This document shows positions 57,501-59,488 of a stretch of 64,000 nt of DNA, piece after piece; position 1 is the first letter of the stretch, and each line of letters begins with the position of its first letter. The stretch is from positions 1,007,501 to 1,071,500 of the forward strand of contig NW_026262701.1 in assembly GCF_021869535.1 (NCBI RefSeq), read 5' to 3'. The DNA is from Mytilus californianus (taxonomy: Eukaryota > Mollusca > Bivalvia > Mytilida > Mytilidae). The position numbers were made by a program, and so were the translations under genes. The notes under the pieces are model-generated. The model searched no databases. It had not been told where the DNA came from and was given only the letters and a program-made list of their open reading frames with translations.

Positions 57501-59296
57501 GTTGATTTTAGTCTCTGATGCATGATTTTTTATTATTAATTGTTTTGGCTTTTAACTAGCTGTCAGTAACTGCGAGTACTCTCAAATCGTACTTTCTTGT
57601 TTATTTGACCTGTTGATACTAATTGTATTGCTTTTTTGTTATTTAATGTTATTCAGGGTTATATCTGGTCTATATACCAGCTTTGATAAGTGTTTGGTAT
57701 AACTATAAATTTTTACTTCGTACTATGAACATCAAAATTATTTATTTTGTAAAAGTATTTCCTTTCTCTATTGGAACTGTACACGTATACCTAACAACAA
57801 AATTATTTTCATTAACCTGTGTTTAAAGTTATTGCAAATGGATGGTATTTTTGTTCGAGCATATTGTTTTTCTTTTATTGTTTAACATTTCTTACCTATA
57901 TAACTTGTTACTTTTATTATTCTTCCCTTAGTTTATTTATTTTGTATTCTAAATTATTTATTTTGTAAAAATATTTCCTTTCTCTATTGGTACTGTACAC
58001 GTATACCTAACAACAAAATTATTTTCATTTACCTGTGTTTAAAGTTATTGCAAATGGATGGTATTTTTGTTCGAGCATATTGTTTTTCTTTAATTGTTTA
58101 ACATTTCTTACCGATATAATATGTTACTTTTATTATTCTTCCCTTAGTTTATTTATTTTGTATTTACATTGTGTCATAGGTCAAATTTATTTGTTCAGTG
58201 TATTTTCAATGGTGTTAATATGTCCTTTGATTGAGTTAAGCTATTTCAGTTGATATTTTATAGTGTGTCTTTCTATGTTGTGATGTTACACTATTGTTTC
58301 AGGAAAAAGGGTGAAGGTTTGGTACCATTAAAACGTTTAAACCCGCTGCATTTGTTTGCACCTGTCCTAAGTCAGGAATCTGATGTTCAGTAGTTTTTGT
58401 TTGTTGATGTGGTTCATAAGTGTTTCTCGTTTCTCGTTTTTTATATAGATTAGACCGTTGGTTTTCCCGTTTGAATGGTTTTACACTAGTAATTTTTTGG
58501 GGCCCTTTATAGCTTACTGTTCGGTGTGAGCCAAGGCTCTTTGTTGAAGACCGTACTGTGACCTATAATGGTTTACTTTTATAAATTTTGACTTGGATGG
58601 AGAGTTGTCTCATTGGCACTCATACCACATCTTCTTATATCTAATTGAGACAATTTCAGTCTTCAATTATTGATAATATCCTTCAACTGCCCAGAGTCAT
58701 AAATGAATGTCTGTAGAATGAGATGTTGCAATATAGCCTTTTTGCCCAGACTTGTTAAGCAATGGCAATTAATTCATTCTGTTAATTTTCTTGAATCTTA
58801 AAAATCTGCTGTCATGTAACTTTGTGTTACTTAATAAGAATGTGTTTGGGAGAATTTAACAGGCTCCCCCCATCCTATAAAAAAGGCCAGGAAGACCTAC
58901 AGTGTCTGCTGTATACAATTGTTTAGTTTAAGATGCTTGTCAGAGTTCAATTAAGTACATTTTGAATGATCAAAAACATACAATTTGTAGTAATAAATCA
59001 TCTGGGGTAGTATCACAGACTCCAACCAAAAGGTGGTCACTTTGACCTACATTTTTTTACATGAAGAATAATTTCAGTTTTCCTGATCAAAACTATTATA
59101 TAGTATGTCGGTTCAATATACTCTCCCATGGGTACTAGAAATGAAGTCTAAAAGTAATCAGCATTTTTGTTTATTCATTTGATACATAAGTTAAAGATTT
59201 ATTTGTTTATTTTGTAGGTTACAACTGTTCATTGTTTGCCTATGGACAGACTGGTTCAGGGAAGTCTTACTCCATGGTGGGATATGGACCTAACAG
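9533..59296 (+). CDS. KIF28/KLP-6-like kinesin, 5' part (motor N-terminus)
   Basis: Seven exons join in phase to encode residues 1-125 of a kinesin motor. Kinesins hydrolyse ATP to walk on microtubules; the KIF28/KLP-6 group is kinesin-3 related and its worm member acts in sensory cilia. Visible motifs are VKVAVRVRPFNQREKD (residues 6-21, first motor strand), FSFDYSYWSHDGF (50-62), QRRVFEDLGQGVLDNAFEGYN (ending about 101) and the P-loop GQTGSGKS at 108-115, followed by YSMVGYGPN. The extended SHDGFTEDSDG and the GQGVLDNAFEGYN phrasing favour KIF28 over conventional kinesins. All internal junctions have AG acceptors and GT donors. Switch I/II, FHA and the rest lie right of the window. Introns are 5761, 494, 1162, 761, 12811 and 28401 bp. 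Assignment to KIF28 is from memory of the family, not a search. Confidence 0.9.
9686..9784 (+). CDS. Small ORF with a myristoylation-like start
   Basis: A 32-codon frame starts with MGIKSSETSK and continues with a basic, serine-rich stretch to VASD and a TAA stop. Gly2 with Ser6 fits the N-myristoylation pattern MGxxxS. It lies 140 bp inside kinesin intron 1. There is no good donor in it, no neighbour in frame and no homologue that I recognise. It may be chance or a small upstream gene. Confidence 0.2.
   Translation: MGIKSSETSKNSKRSNSVNEQPRFSLQKVASD
9785..11313. other. Intron 1 sequence, mostly unstructured
   Basis: A fragment at about 10040-10140 (tcaatgagacagcaacccgatgac and onward) resembles the repeat at 52503. 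An ATATA/CATATA microsatellite lies near 9990-10035. No coding exon is seen. Confidence 0.4.
11314..11525. mobile_element. Mariner-like MITE, 212 bp
   Basis: The ends TACTGTGGATTCAT and ATGAATCCACAGTA are perfect inverted repeats, and the complementarity continues imperfectly to about 45 bp (ccaattttcgtgg / ccacgaaaattgg). If the ends are CTGTGGATTCAT, the flanking TA on each side is the target duplication, as for Tc1/mariner elements. There is no coding capacity. The same family is abundant in bivalves in my recollection. Confidence 0.8.
11650..12460 (+). repeat. Degenerate tandem array, about 124-152 bp x 6
   Basis: The phrase gcaataggtcaactatatttgg recurs at about 11670, 11819, 11971, 12095, 12241 (shortened) and 12379. 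Between these lie repeated words tgtacatgtctgtctggcagg, tgaccttgacctc and tttcatggttcattgg. Spacing varies from 124 to 152 bp. No hairpin head is visible here, unlike other tandem elements in the window. Confidence 0.85.
12480..13330. other. Intron 1 sequence, no feature seen
   Basis: AT-rich intronic sequence with no frame, no repeat and no RNA signal that I could recognise. Confidence 0.4.
13339..13592 (+). repeat. 20-bp minisatellite with a 62-bp higher-order unit
   Basis: The basic word is AGAAGTCTGTTCTTGGTATC. Three variants (cttggtatc, cttagtattt, tagtggtatc) occur in fixed order three times, giving a higher-order period of about 62 bp. It lies in kinesin intron 1. Confidence 0.9.
13600..15307. 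other. Intron 1 sequence with one repeat fragment
   Basis: At 15125-15185 the sequence (ctatggtcgggttgttgtc and on) is the reverse complement of the start of the repeat at 52503. The rest shows nothing recognisable. Confidence 0.5.
15308..15346 (+). CDS. Kinesin exon 2
   Basis: Acceptor TTTTTCAG precedes it and donor GTAAGT follows. It encodes VKVAVRVRPFNQ, the conserved first strand of the kinesin motor, with split codons at both ends (T and AG). Confidence 0.95.
15841..15917 (+). CDS. Kinesin exon 3
   Basis: It begins after TTTCTTTAAG and ends at donor GTAAGT. It encodes EKDRTSKLIIKMQDQMTTIA and NPETP, completing Arg from exon 2 and leaving one base for Asn. Confidence 0.95.
16403..16498 (+). 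repeat. 24-bp minisatellite x 4
   Basis: GTTAGTAGAGTGACATGTTATCAT repeats four times with a single change in the first unit. It lies in kinesin intron 3. Confidence 0.95.
17080..17096 (+). CDS. Kinesin exon 4, 17-nt microexon
   Basis: Acceptor TTTTTCAG and donor GTATGA bracket ATGAAGAACCAAAAAAG. It completes Asn44 and encodes EEPKK. Skipping it would shift the frame. The phase agrees with both neighbours. Confidence 0.85.
17145..17481. mobile_element. 337-bp palindromic MITE, copy 1
   Basis: The ends are inverted repeats starting AACAGGCTATTATTTGAAC, perfect for 50 bp and about 85% alike to about 95 bp; the centre also has self-complementary words (ctgtgccgcgcacaacac). The target duplication is TTAG (17141-17144 and 17482-17485). 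It has no coding capacity and sits 48 bp after microexon 4. Confidence 0.92.
17858..17880 (+). CDS. Kinesin exon 5, 23-nt microexon
   Basis: It lies between CATTTCAG and GTAAGT. It encodes FSFDYSY plus the first two bases of Trp57, matching the conserved F-x-F-D motif of kinesin motors. Confidence 0.93.
18184..18650 (+). repeat. Hairpin-headed tandem-repeat element, family P
   Basis: It starts with a perfect hairpin (atgcccccgc-cgta-gcggagggggcat, with one bulge) after TTTTT, followed by a CGTC/CGTA-rich stretch and two units of about 150 bp built on TGCCTCAACCAAATGTTATG and AAACTTATACACAATGCTT. The end contains gggcatcatctgtgtccc. The same family recurs at 21610, 45466, 46850 and 62599. Confidence 0.85.
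18660..20550. other. Intron 5 sequence, no feature seen
   Basis: AT-rich intronic DNA with no repeat family, frame or RNA that I could recognise. Confidence 0.4.
20556..20639. repeat. Inverted repeat, 15-bp arms
   Basis: AAATAACACATAGCT at 20556-20570 pairs with AGCTATGTGTTATTT at 20625-20639. The arms are perfect and separated by 54 bp. It may be the end of a MITE, but no target duplication is apparent. Confidence 0.6.
20640..21600. other. Intron 5 sequence, no feature seen
   Basis: Unique-looking AT-rich DNA with no recognisable signal. Confidence 0.4.
21610..21940 (+). repeat. Family P element, degraded
   Basis: A degenerate head (tatgcctccggtgtagaaga) is followed by two units containing accaaaatgttatgaaactt and cacaatgcttattaccac. 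The hairpin no longer pairs well. Confidence 0.75.
22163..22320 (+). repeat. Degenerate tandem repeat, about 30-32 bp
   Basis: Words of the type gattctggtctccctnaa and agagccctgact recur four to five times. No coding meaning is seen. Confidence 0.6.
22405..22741. mobile_element. 337-bp palindromic MITE, copy 2
   Basis: It has exactly the same length and ends as copies 1 and 3. The target duplication is AGTA (22401-22404 and 22742-22745). It differs from copy 1 by only a few substitutions, for example gtggtgc for gctgagc near the centre. Confidence 0.92.
22890..22985 (+). repeat. Array of the GTGCGATGGTC word
   Basis: The words gtgcgat(tg/gg) and gctgaagtg(c/t)gatggtc repeat about four times. 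The same short word occurs as its complement at 24515-24655 and again at 61018-61200. Confidence 0.7.
23312..24005 (+). repeat. Hairpin-headed tandem-repeat element, family Q
   Basis: The head (tacgacagcaaaaa ... ttcgta) is degraded. It is followed by gttgtcgtcgtcgtc-like sequence, then units with tggggccaaaaaggggcc, and a tail with actgttcagggttcgacct and ctgagctcagcgaagcattt. Intact heads and tails of the same family are at 29457-30602. Confidence 0.8.
24071..24480 (+). repeat. Dispersed repeat, family R, two diverged copies
   Basis: gaagatgtggtatgagtgcc and aatgagacaactctccatcc begin copy one at about 24078; ggagatgtggtatgattgc begins copy two at about 24258. Each continues to a phrase about caagctataaagggcccc. 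The reverse complement of the same family is at 58290-58640. Confidence 0.75.
24510..24660 (-). repeat. Array of the GTGCGATGGTC word, inverted
   Basis: accatcgcacttcgacatga, catcgcacatcagcatgacc and ccatcgcggttcagag are variants of the complement of the word found at 22890. About five copies are visible. Confidence 0.65.
25263..25345 (+). repeat. 37-bp tandem duplication
   Basis: gatatacaaatgatgactcc and ctggagctctttataat occur twice in a row with one substitution, and a third unit starts. Confidence 0.9.
25885..26221. mobile_element. 337-bp palindromic MITE, copy 3
   Basis: It has the same 337-bp length and the same ends. The target duplication is GCAA (25881-25884 and 26222-26225). One substitution lies in the left arm (attttgaatt) and a two-base change in the centre (aaggtgat). 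Confidence 0.92.
26222..27530. other. Intron 5 sequence, no feature seen
   Basis: AT-rich intronic DNA; no gene, RNA or recognisable repeat. Confidence 0.4.
27530..27995 (+). repeat. Degenerate tandem repeat with the word AAGGCCAAAGCAATA
   Basis: The word (or variants aaggcaaaggcaatga, aggccaaagtaataa, aaggacaaagcaatata) recurs at about 27533, 27664, 27727, 27847, 27915 and 27976 with AT-rich spacers of 60-130 bp. Confidence 0.55.
28178..28397 (+). repeat. 55-bp minisatellite x 4
   Basis: Unit begins CAGAATACACAAACATGACA and includes aagtaggagacaggtgtacat. Starts lie at 28178, 28233, 28288 and 28343 with almost no divergence. Confidence 0.93.
28396..29131 (+). repeat. 45-bp minisatellite, about 16 copies
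   Basis: The unit contains ACTTATAGACAGGTGTACAT and acaacacaagacaagaca. Units differ mainly by the number of TA in atata. It follows directly on the 55-bp array and shares the block gacaggtgtacatacaacac with it. Confidence 0.93.
29457..30602 (+). repeat. Family Q element, full length
   Basis: The head hairpin pairs tacgaccgcaaaa with ttttgtggtcgta, followed by ggcgtcgttgtcgacgtcgt. Five to six units of about 110-155 bp follow, carrying tttgggggtaattgcctcaa and aggggccaaaaaggggcc. A poly-G/poly-T stretch at 30310-30340 precedes the tail (tgttcagggttcgacctctt ... gcgcccagtggagc). There is no coding capacity. The layout resembles tandem-repeat-bearing non-autonomous Helentron-like elements, but I could not test this. 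Confidence 0.85.
30692..30816 (+). CDS. Kinesin exon 6
   Basis: It lies between AAATTTTAG and GTGAGA. It completes Trp57 and encodes SHDGFTEDSDGILVDKPG, SKYASQRRV and FEDLGQGVLDNAFE, then one base of Gly99. The GQGVLDNAFEGYN region is the helix before the P-loop. Confidence 0.95.
30817..32611. other. Intron 6 start, no feature seen
   Basis: AT-rich intronic DNA. The region 31840-31920 has short inverted words (gaaaaacc / ggtttttcacg), but nothing gene-like. Confidence 0.4.
32612..33480 (+). repeat. 39-bp minisatellite, about 22 copies, open in one frame
   Basis: The unit ACAGGTGTTTGTGATTGAAT + gtctgttgtttacatgtag is 39 bp, a multiple of three, so one frame stays open for 288 codons as 13-residue repeats (VFVIECLLFTCRQ). 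Units vary at a few fixed places (gtgatt/gtaatt, tgttg/tgccg/tgctg). There is no splice or translation context, so it is best seen as a satellite. Confidence 0.92.
33481..34400 (+). repeat. Diverged extension of the 39-bp array
   Basis: The words gttgacagttgtttgtgatt and gaatatctgctgttgac continue with increasing divergence and irregular spacing for 900 bp. Two isolated units recur at 35153-35228. Confidence 0.85.
34730..35530 (+). repeat. Remnants of dispersed repeats, incl. a PLE 3' end
   Basis: 35390-35520 (ctatgttgtgttttgtatac, gccatgccgttgtcag, tgtccctttggtatctt) matches the 3' region of the Penelope-like element at 44830-44968. The segment 34855-35090 resembles other dispersed mussel repeats (gtcaggaatatggcagttg). 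Confidence 0.6.
35711..37330 (-). CDS. RING-less TRIM-like protein: B-boxes, coiled coil, beta-propeller
   Basis: An intact intronless frame encodes 539 residues. A degenerate first B-box has C10-C13, C22-C25, C30-C33 and H38/H47. A canonical B-box 2 follows: C74-x2-H77, C86-x2-C89, C94-x2-C97, H102-x2-H105. A charged coiled coil spans about 110-235. The rest, from about 270, has repeating strands (FVGFSESRVV, FVVDYSDHIWHGKGRVVVIDKG is split between them) as in the NHL-like propeller of bivalve TRIM2/3/71/56-like proteins. No RING is present, so ubiquitin-ligase activity is not predicted. Bivalves have many such genes, thought to sense or scaffold in innate immunity; that role is inference. 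The gene lies antisense within kinesin intron 6. The first ATG is followed directly by the first zinc ligands. Confidence 0.92.
   Translation of the reverse strand: MACPSSSKLCQFCDESSIKWKCSTCELLLCQLCNQQIHSKIALSNEHYVTNLEDCGSEDAVETTHESYLNKLPCSTHRDQKCVLYCKDCDRPVCSDCLIEGHQEHIYCKLDHIYDKKLKIIQDMKDMIESDIPHFKEKEENLQKLLSEGTIQYTGNKDKITEFKDNIVKYADGLLSDLDKQWKPTEDLITKEIHSVRQRKDELEKRKIQLDQTMRSPFAGGILVTSFTLDKPMPDKTVRHMELKERKFVPGKLPTSVLFGMFYNVPDFQLLQTYQNVNCTISKFIKCDDNSAFIGSDLSMVLQKVSLQTDRMKSEREVRLYVYDMAMMDNGDLLISLKQQNLKLYTKDGKIKTFKSFAPLCTLGVHVNNQNEIFVGFSESRVVSIPKVGSVRRVVQINQKGIILHTYEHDIDNQRLFIWPAKLCTKNNFIFVVDYSDHIWHGKGRVVVIDKGGQLQWTYNGTFDEFYPEDIAVTSTNMVIVIDRYNYVLHVLSPTGEVIVCKEVRDLGIQYPFSLSIDKNDKLWIGTRQPKKIHAITLI
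37331..38010 (-). promoter_or_regulatory. Upstream flank of the TRIM-like gene, conserved in the paralogues
   Basis: This segment precedes the gene and matches, with gaps, 42780-43087 plus 51595-51960 and, more weakly, 56342-56690. Shared words include tggcctaatcagact, aagttgtgcagtgtgaa and gaaagtccaaagata. The duplication unit therefore carried the putative promoter with the gene. No defined promoter element can be named. Confidence 0.5.
38880..39490 (+). pseudogene. Penelope-like reverse transcriptase fragment, decayed
   Basis: Pieces in different frames read LDNRYVRFSNNVYRQIVGIP followed by MGTN, LFLYCYESQFM, and YCYFDDIF, and later KLYTKRNDKRDDFTFPIVNF. They match the order of motifs in the element at 43990-44968 but come from another subfamily. 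Frameshifts occur near 39040 (a base missing in the MGTN...AP region), near 39170 and later. No endonuclease domain is seen. Confidence 0.8.
39715..40220 (+). repeat. Dispersed repeat related to family R
   Basis: It begins ggagtggtatgatcgccatt and gagacaactatccaccaaag, like the second copy at 24258, then carries gagctcaaccctcccctagc and gacgtggcagggtatttac, which also occur in other mussel repeats. Confidence 0.6.
40221..41700. other. Intron 6 sequence, no gene seen
   Basis: Mostly unique AT-rich DNA. At 41685-41722 a short piece (tgactgtccctctggtatct) matches the 3' end of the Penelope-like element. Confidence 0.45.
41720..42758 (-). pseudogene. TRIM-like paralogue 2, nonsense and internal deletion
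   Basis: The frame starts at 42758 with MASFSNFIQKAQTISVCQFC and follows paralogue 1 through the first B-box. A TAG at 42537-42539 interrupts it just before B-box 2; the frame continues unchanged to 41931 through B-box 2 and the coiled coil. Further 3', fragments corresponding to residues near 285-310 of paralogue 1 (FDDNYAFMARTLS, LQKVTL) join directly to its C-terminal end (GISKPHSLSV), so most of the propeller was deleted. The 3' flank also matches paralogue 1 (41600-41690 against 35635-35715). A short B-box protein from an internal start is conceivable but unlikely. Confidence 0.88.
43090..43985 (+). repeat. Family Q element, first part, interrupted
   Basis: It starts without its head hairpin (gcgttggtgttgtcatcaga), runs through units with gggggttatggtaccaacag and poly-G/poly-T tracts at 43380-43610, then a tattgcacaatagcacagta array at 43680-43765 and the gtccaaaattaaactttgtt segment. 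A Penelope-like element interrupts it at about 43990. Confidence 0.75.
43990..44968 (+). pseudogene. Penelope-like element, RT with two nonsense codons
   Basis: The frame carries DNIFVTFGGRVFQQTVGIPM, GTNCAPLLSVLFLYYYEADF and the catalytic YIDDVLSL, then YLDLHL. A TAA at 44332-44334 replaces a sense codon (a Glu is expected), and the same frame continues with NNEGRLKTKLYDKRDDF, SNIPAAPAY and LKSSLRKFY until a TGA at 44596-44598; the next codons (RHHKLVDRYGI) are again in frame. The 5' third is missing and no GIY-YIG domain is seen. The 3'UTR ends tccctctggtatctttcgtc. The element sits inside a family Q repeat: ctatgatatgctgaatct on the left and tatatttagatttttta on the right are host repeat. 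The first ten codons of the open frame from 43966 are host sequence. Confidence 0.88.
44969..45340 (+). repeat. Family Q element, second part and tail
   Basis: It resumes with gggccctgttttcaaattag and gtccaaaattaaactttgtt and ends with tcaaggtttgacctatgcgg and ctgtgcccggcgaagcattt, the family Q tail. Confidence 0.75.
45466..45905 (+). repeat. Family P element
   Basis: The head (tatgccccagccgtagttgt ... ggcataaaaatata) is an altered hairpin followed by ccttgtccgtcagtacgtac and two units with ttgcctcaaccaaatgttat. Confidence 0.8.
45917..46440 (+). repeat. Hairpin-headed tandem-repeat element, family S
   Basis: It starts tttttatacgcccgtttacg and gtctgtccgtccgtccgtca and carries three units of about 180 bp with ggggttttattcattaaaaa and aaggggggattttccagt. 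It has the same layout as families P and Q but a different unit. Confidence 0.8.
46479..46527 (+). ncRNA. Hammerhead ribozyme-like motif, degraded
   Basis: CTGATGA is at 46488-46494, GAAA at 46508-46511 and a GUC triplet at 46517-46519. Stem II pairs TCTT (46496-46499) with AAGA (46503-46506) around AGG. Stem I pairs AGCTTCA with TGGCGT with one mismatch. Stem III has lost its C-G pair. The flank (atcctggtacctttgataac) matches the flank of the motif at 56051. Confidence 0.6.
46555..46810 (+). repeat. Family Q tail
   Basis: It holds attgcacaacagcacagtgt, gaaacctataatatgtcaaa, caagcttgaatattgtgtcc and the end ctgcgctcagcgaagtagtt. Confidence 0.75.
46820..47560 (+). repeat. Family P element, headless
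   Basis: Four to five degenerate units with tgcctaaccaaatgttatg and acttatacacaatgcttatt end at ctatgcaagcgggggcatca and tgtgtccacatgtggacact. The first unit (ggagttatcttcctttgtcc) is shared with 63498. Confidence 0.75.
48231..48410. mobile_element. Nested 180-bp MITE
   Basis: gagggtgtggatggggtt at the left pairs with aacccccatccagaccctc at the right. The interior repeats agaatggagaaa-like words (atagaatggagaaa, aaagaatagagaa). It lies within the 3.4-kb TIR element. Confidence 0.65.
48694..48906 (+). CDS. Small acidic ORF in the TIR element
   Basis: 70 codons including stop. It starts MSSNIDFLSWDDSDLNLDLL, has an acidic patch ESEDDY and a heptad-like LLQRLQKLQKLQKKHQ that could form a short coiled coil, and ends NEEASKLCD. 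I do not recognise it. The acidic, leucine-rich make-up would suit an accessory or first-exon protein of the surrounding element. A GT at 48859 could act as a donor (caa|gtacat), in which case the C-terminus would differ. Confidence 0.4.
50503..50631 (+). CDS. Exon-like segment in the TIR element
   Basis: A strong acceptor (tgtgtttctcag) at 50491-50502 and a consensus donor GTAAGT at 50632 frame 129 nt that are open in the frame QRELTDTEKLEFHIITNFTA and then LHRLITKACTYIIRKTDCSSE. GC content is raised over the flanks. An alternative acceptor lies at 50509-50510. I do not recognise the peptide. It could be an exon of the element's own gene or of an unknown gene captured by it. Confidence 0.35.
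51257..51376 (+). repeat. 56-bp tandem duplication
   Basis: gttatgtaggtagatgtcac and its continuation to tttatttttgttgtgtgt are repeated once with three changes. Confidence 0.85.
51440..51594 (+). repeat. Family Q tail closing the repeat island
   Basis: tcacaatccaaattcagagc, aagcttaaatgttgtgtcc and tgttcagggttcgacctctg match the family tail, but it ends differently (caggaaaatccggtttgctg). Confidence 0.65.
51595..51960 (-). repeat. Distal upstream flank of TRIM-like paralogue 2
   Basis: It aligns by eye with 37675-38010 upstream of paralogue 1: aacacctgttaatttg, ggcctaatcagact, aagttgtgcaatgtgaa, aaagtccaaagata and ttaagaacta occur in the same order. It contains no gene. It continues the flank that breaks off at 43087. 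Confidence 0.65.
52190..52278 (+). repeat. 34-bp tandem duplication
   Basis: A run of A followed by tgttgaataaatgtatgaca occurs twice in direct succession. Confidence 0.9.
52503..53000 (+). repeat. Dispersed repeat, family T
   Basis: It begins aaattgagaatggaaatggg and gaatgtgtcaaagagacaac and contains cagcgagaaattcccgcacc, ggaggcgtccttcagctggc and caaaaatgcggcggggttaa. Its first 60 bp recur inverted at 15125-15185. There is no coding capacity; the GC-rich middle suggests a short interspersed element, but no tRNA-like box was identified. Confidence 0.7.
53120..53300 (+). repeat. Dispersed repeat fragment
   Basis: atcaaactccaaggaaaatt and aatggcaaaatcaaaagctc are repeated in inverse orientation at 57005-57065 (gagcttttgattttgccatt ... 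ttccttggagttc). Confidence 0.7.
53735..53935 (+). repeat. 3' end of a Penelope-like element
   Basis: acatgtggagcagggtcagc, ggttgtt-like spacers and tatgttgtgtttagaagact correspond to 44755-44900 of the element in the repeat island. No ORF is retained. Confidence 0.65.
54017..54034. repeat. Poly-G run
   Basis: About 18 G residues in a row, comparable with the G18 at 2810. Length may be unreliable in an assembly. Confidence 0.85.
54150..56341 (-). pseudogene. TRIM-like paralogue 3, multiply broken
   Basis: It starts at 56341 (MANVSAEKAQTISACLFCKE) and follows the paralogues through the first B-box. An insertion of about 100 bp (56047-56145), which carries a hammerhead core, lies before B-box 2 and happens to stay open. 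B-box 2 follows with a Cys-to-Tyr change at the position of C86 of paralogue 1. Frame breaks occur near 55898 and in the coiled coil (55620-55890). A coiled-coil/linker piece reads 55619-55302, and the propeller 55130-54680. The C-terminal strand (CVNKDHKFWITRP) is found separately at about 54165-54235, so about 410 bp were inserted between 54245 and 54660. Three or more lesions make it a pseudogene. Confidence 0.88.
56051..56097 (+). ncRNA. Hammerhead ribozyme-like motif, inactivated
   Basis: CTGATGA is at 56059-56065. Stem II is GTC-TTTTGTA-GAC (56066-56078). The core box reads AAAA at 56079-56082 where GAAA is required, so G12 is lost. The cleavage triplet is AUC at 56088-56090. Stem I pairs GCGTCA (56053-56058) with TGGCGC (56091-56096) over 6 bp including one G-U. 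Stem III is reduced. It lies inside the insertion in TRIM-like paralogue 3. Confidence 0.65.
56342..57734. other. Intron 6 sequence with repeat fragments
   Basis: 56342-56690 retains weak similarity to the upstream flank of paralogue 1 (gatatggccttacatgacta, aaagttgtacag). A fragment at 57005-57065 is the inverse of 53130-53210. The rest is unassigned. Confidence 0.45.
57735..58166 (+). repeat. 216-bp tandem duplication
   Basis: 57735-57950 and 57951-58166 are about 96% identical (aaattatttattttgtaaaa ... cttccctta). The second copy has small substitutions only. Confidence 0.92.
58290..58645 (-). repeat. Dispersed repeat, family R, fullest copy
   Basis: Read on the minus strand it starts gaagatgtggtatgagtgcc and runs to gtttaaacgttttaatggta. 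It includes cgtactgtgacc- and ggggccctttatagc-type blocks shared with 24071-24235 but extends about 200 bp further. Confidence 0.75.
58646..59217. other. End of intron 6, no feature seen
   Basis: AT-rich intronic DNA ending in the acceptor TTTTGTAG. Confidence 0.5.
59218..59296 (+). CDS. Kinesin exon 7 (P-loop exon)
   Basis: Acceptor TTTTGTAG and donor GTAAGT flank 79 nt. It completes Gly99 and encodes YNCSLFAYGQTGSGKSYSMV and GYGPN, including the nucleotide-binding P-loop at residues 108-115. The last two bases begin the next codon. The donor region is tandemly duplicated. Confidence 0.95.
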
Positions 59297-59335
59297 GTAA
59301 GTCTTACTCAATGGTGGGGTATGGACCTGACAGGT
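59262..59335 (+). repeat. 37-bp tandem duplication of the exon 7 / donor junction
   Basis: The block starting aagtcttactccatggtggg and ending at the donor occurs at 59262-59298 and again at 59299-59335, with three substitutions. A second GTAAAT donor lies at 59334. Using it would add 37 nt and read TAA directly after Arg125. Confidence 0.95.
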
Positions 59336-59488
59336 AAATTTGACATGGAATTTTAACATAGTAGCTTAAAGACCTAACATTTCCATATTAGAACATACTC
59401 ACCCCTTCTCGTCCAATGGAAAATCAATTTTCCCTTCTGATTTTCATAGTACATGGCTTCCCATGCACTATAAAATGCTATACATGAA

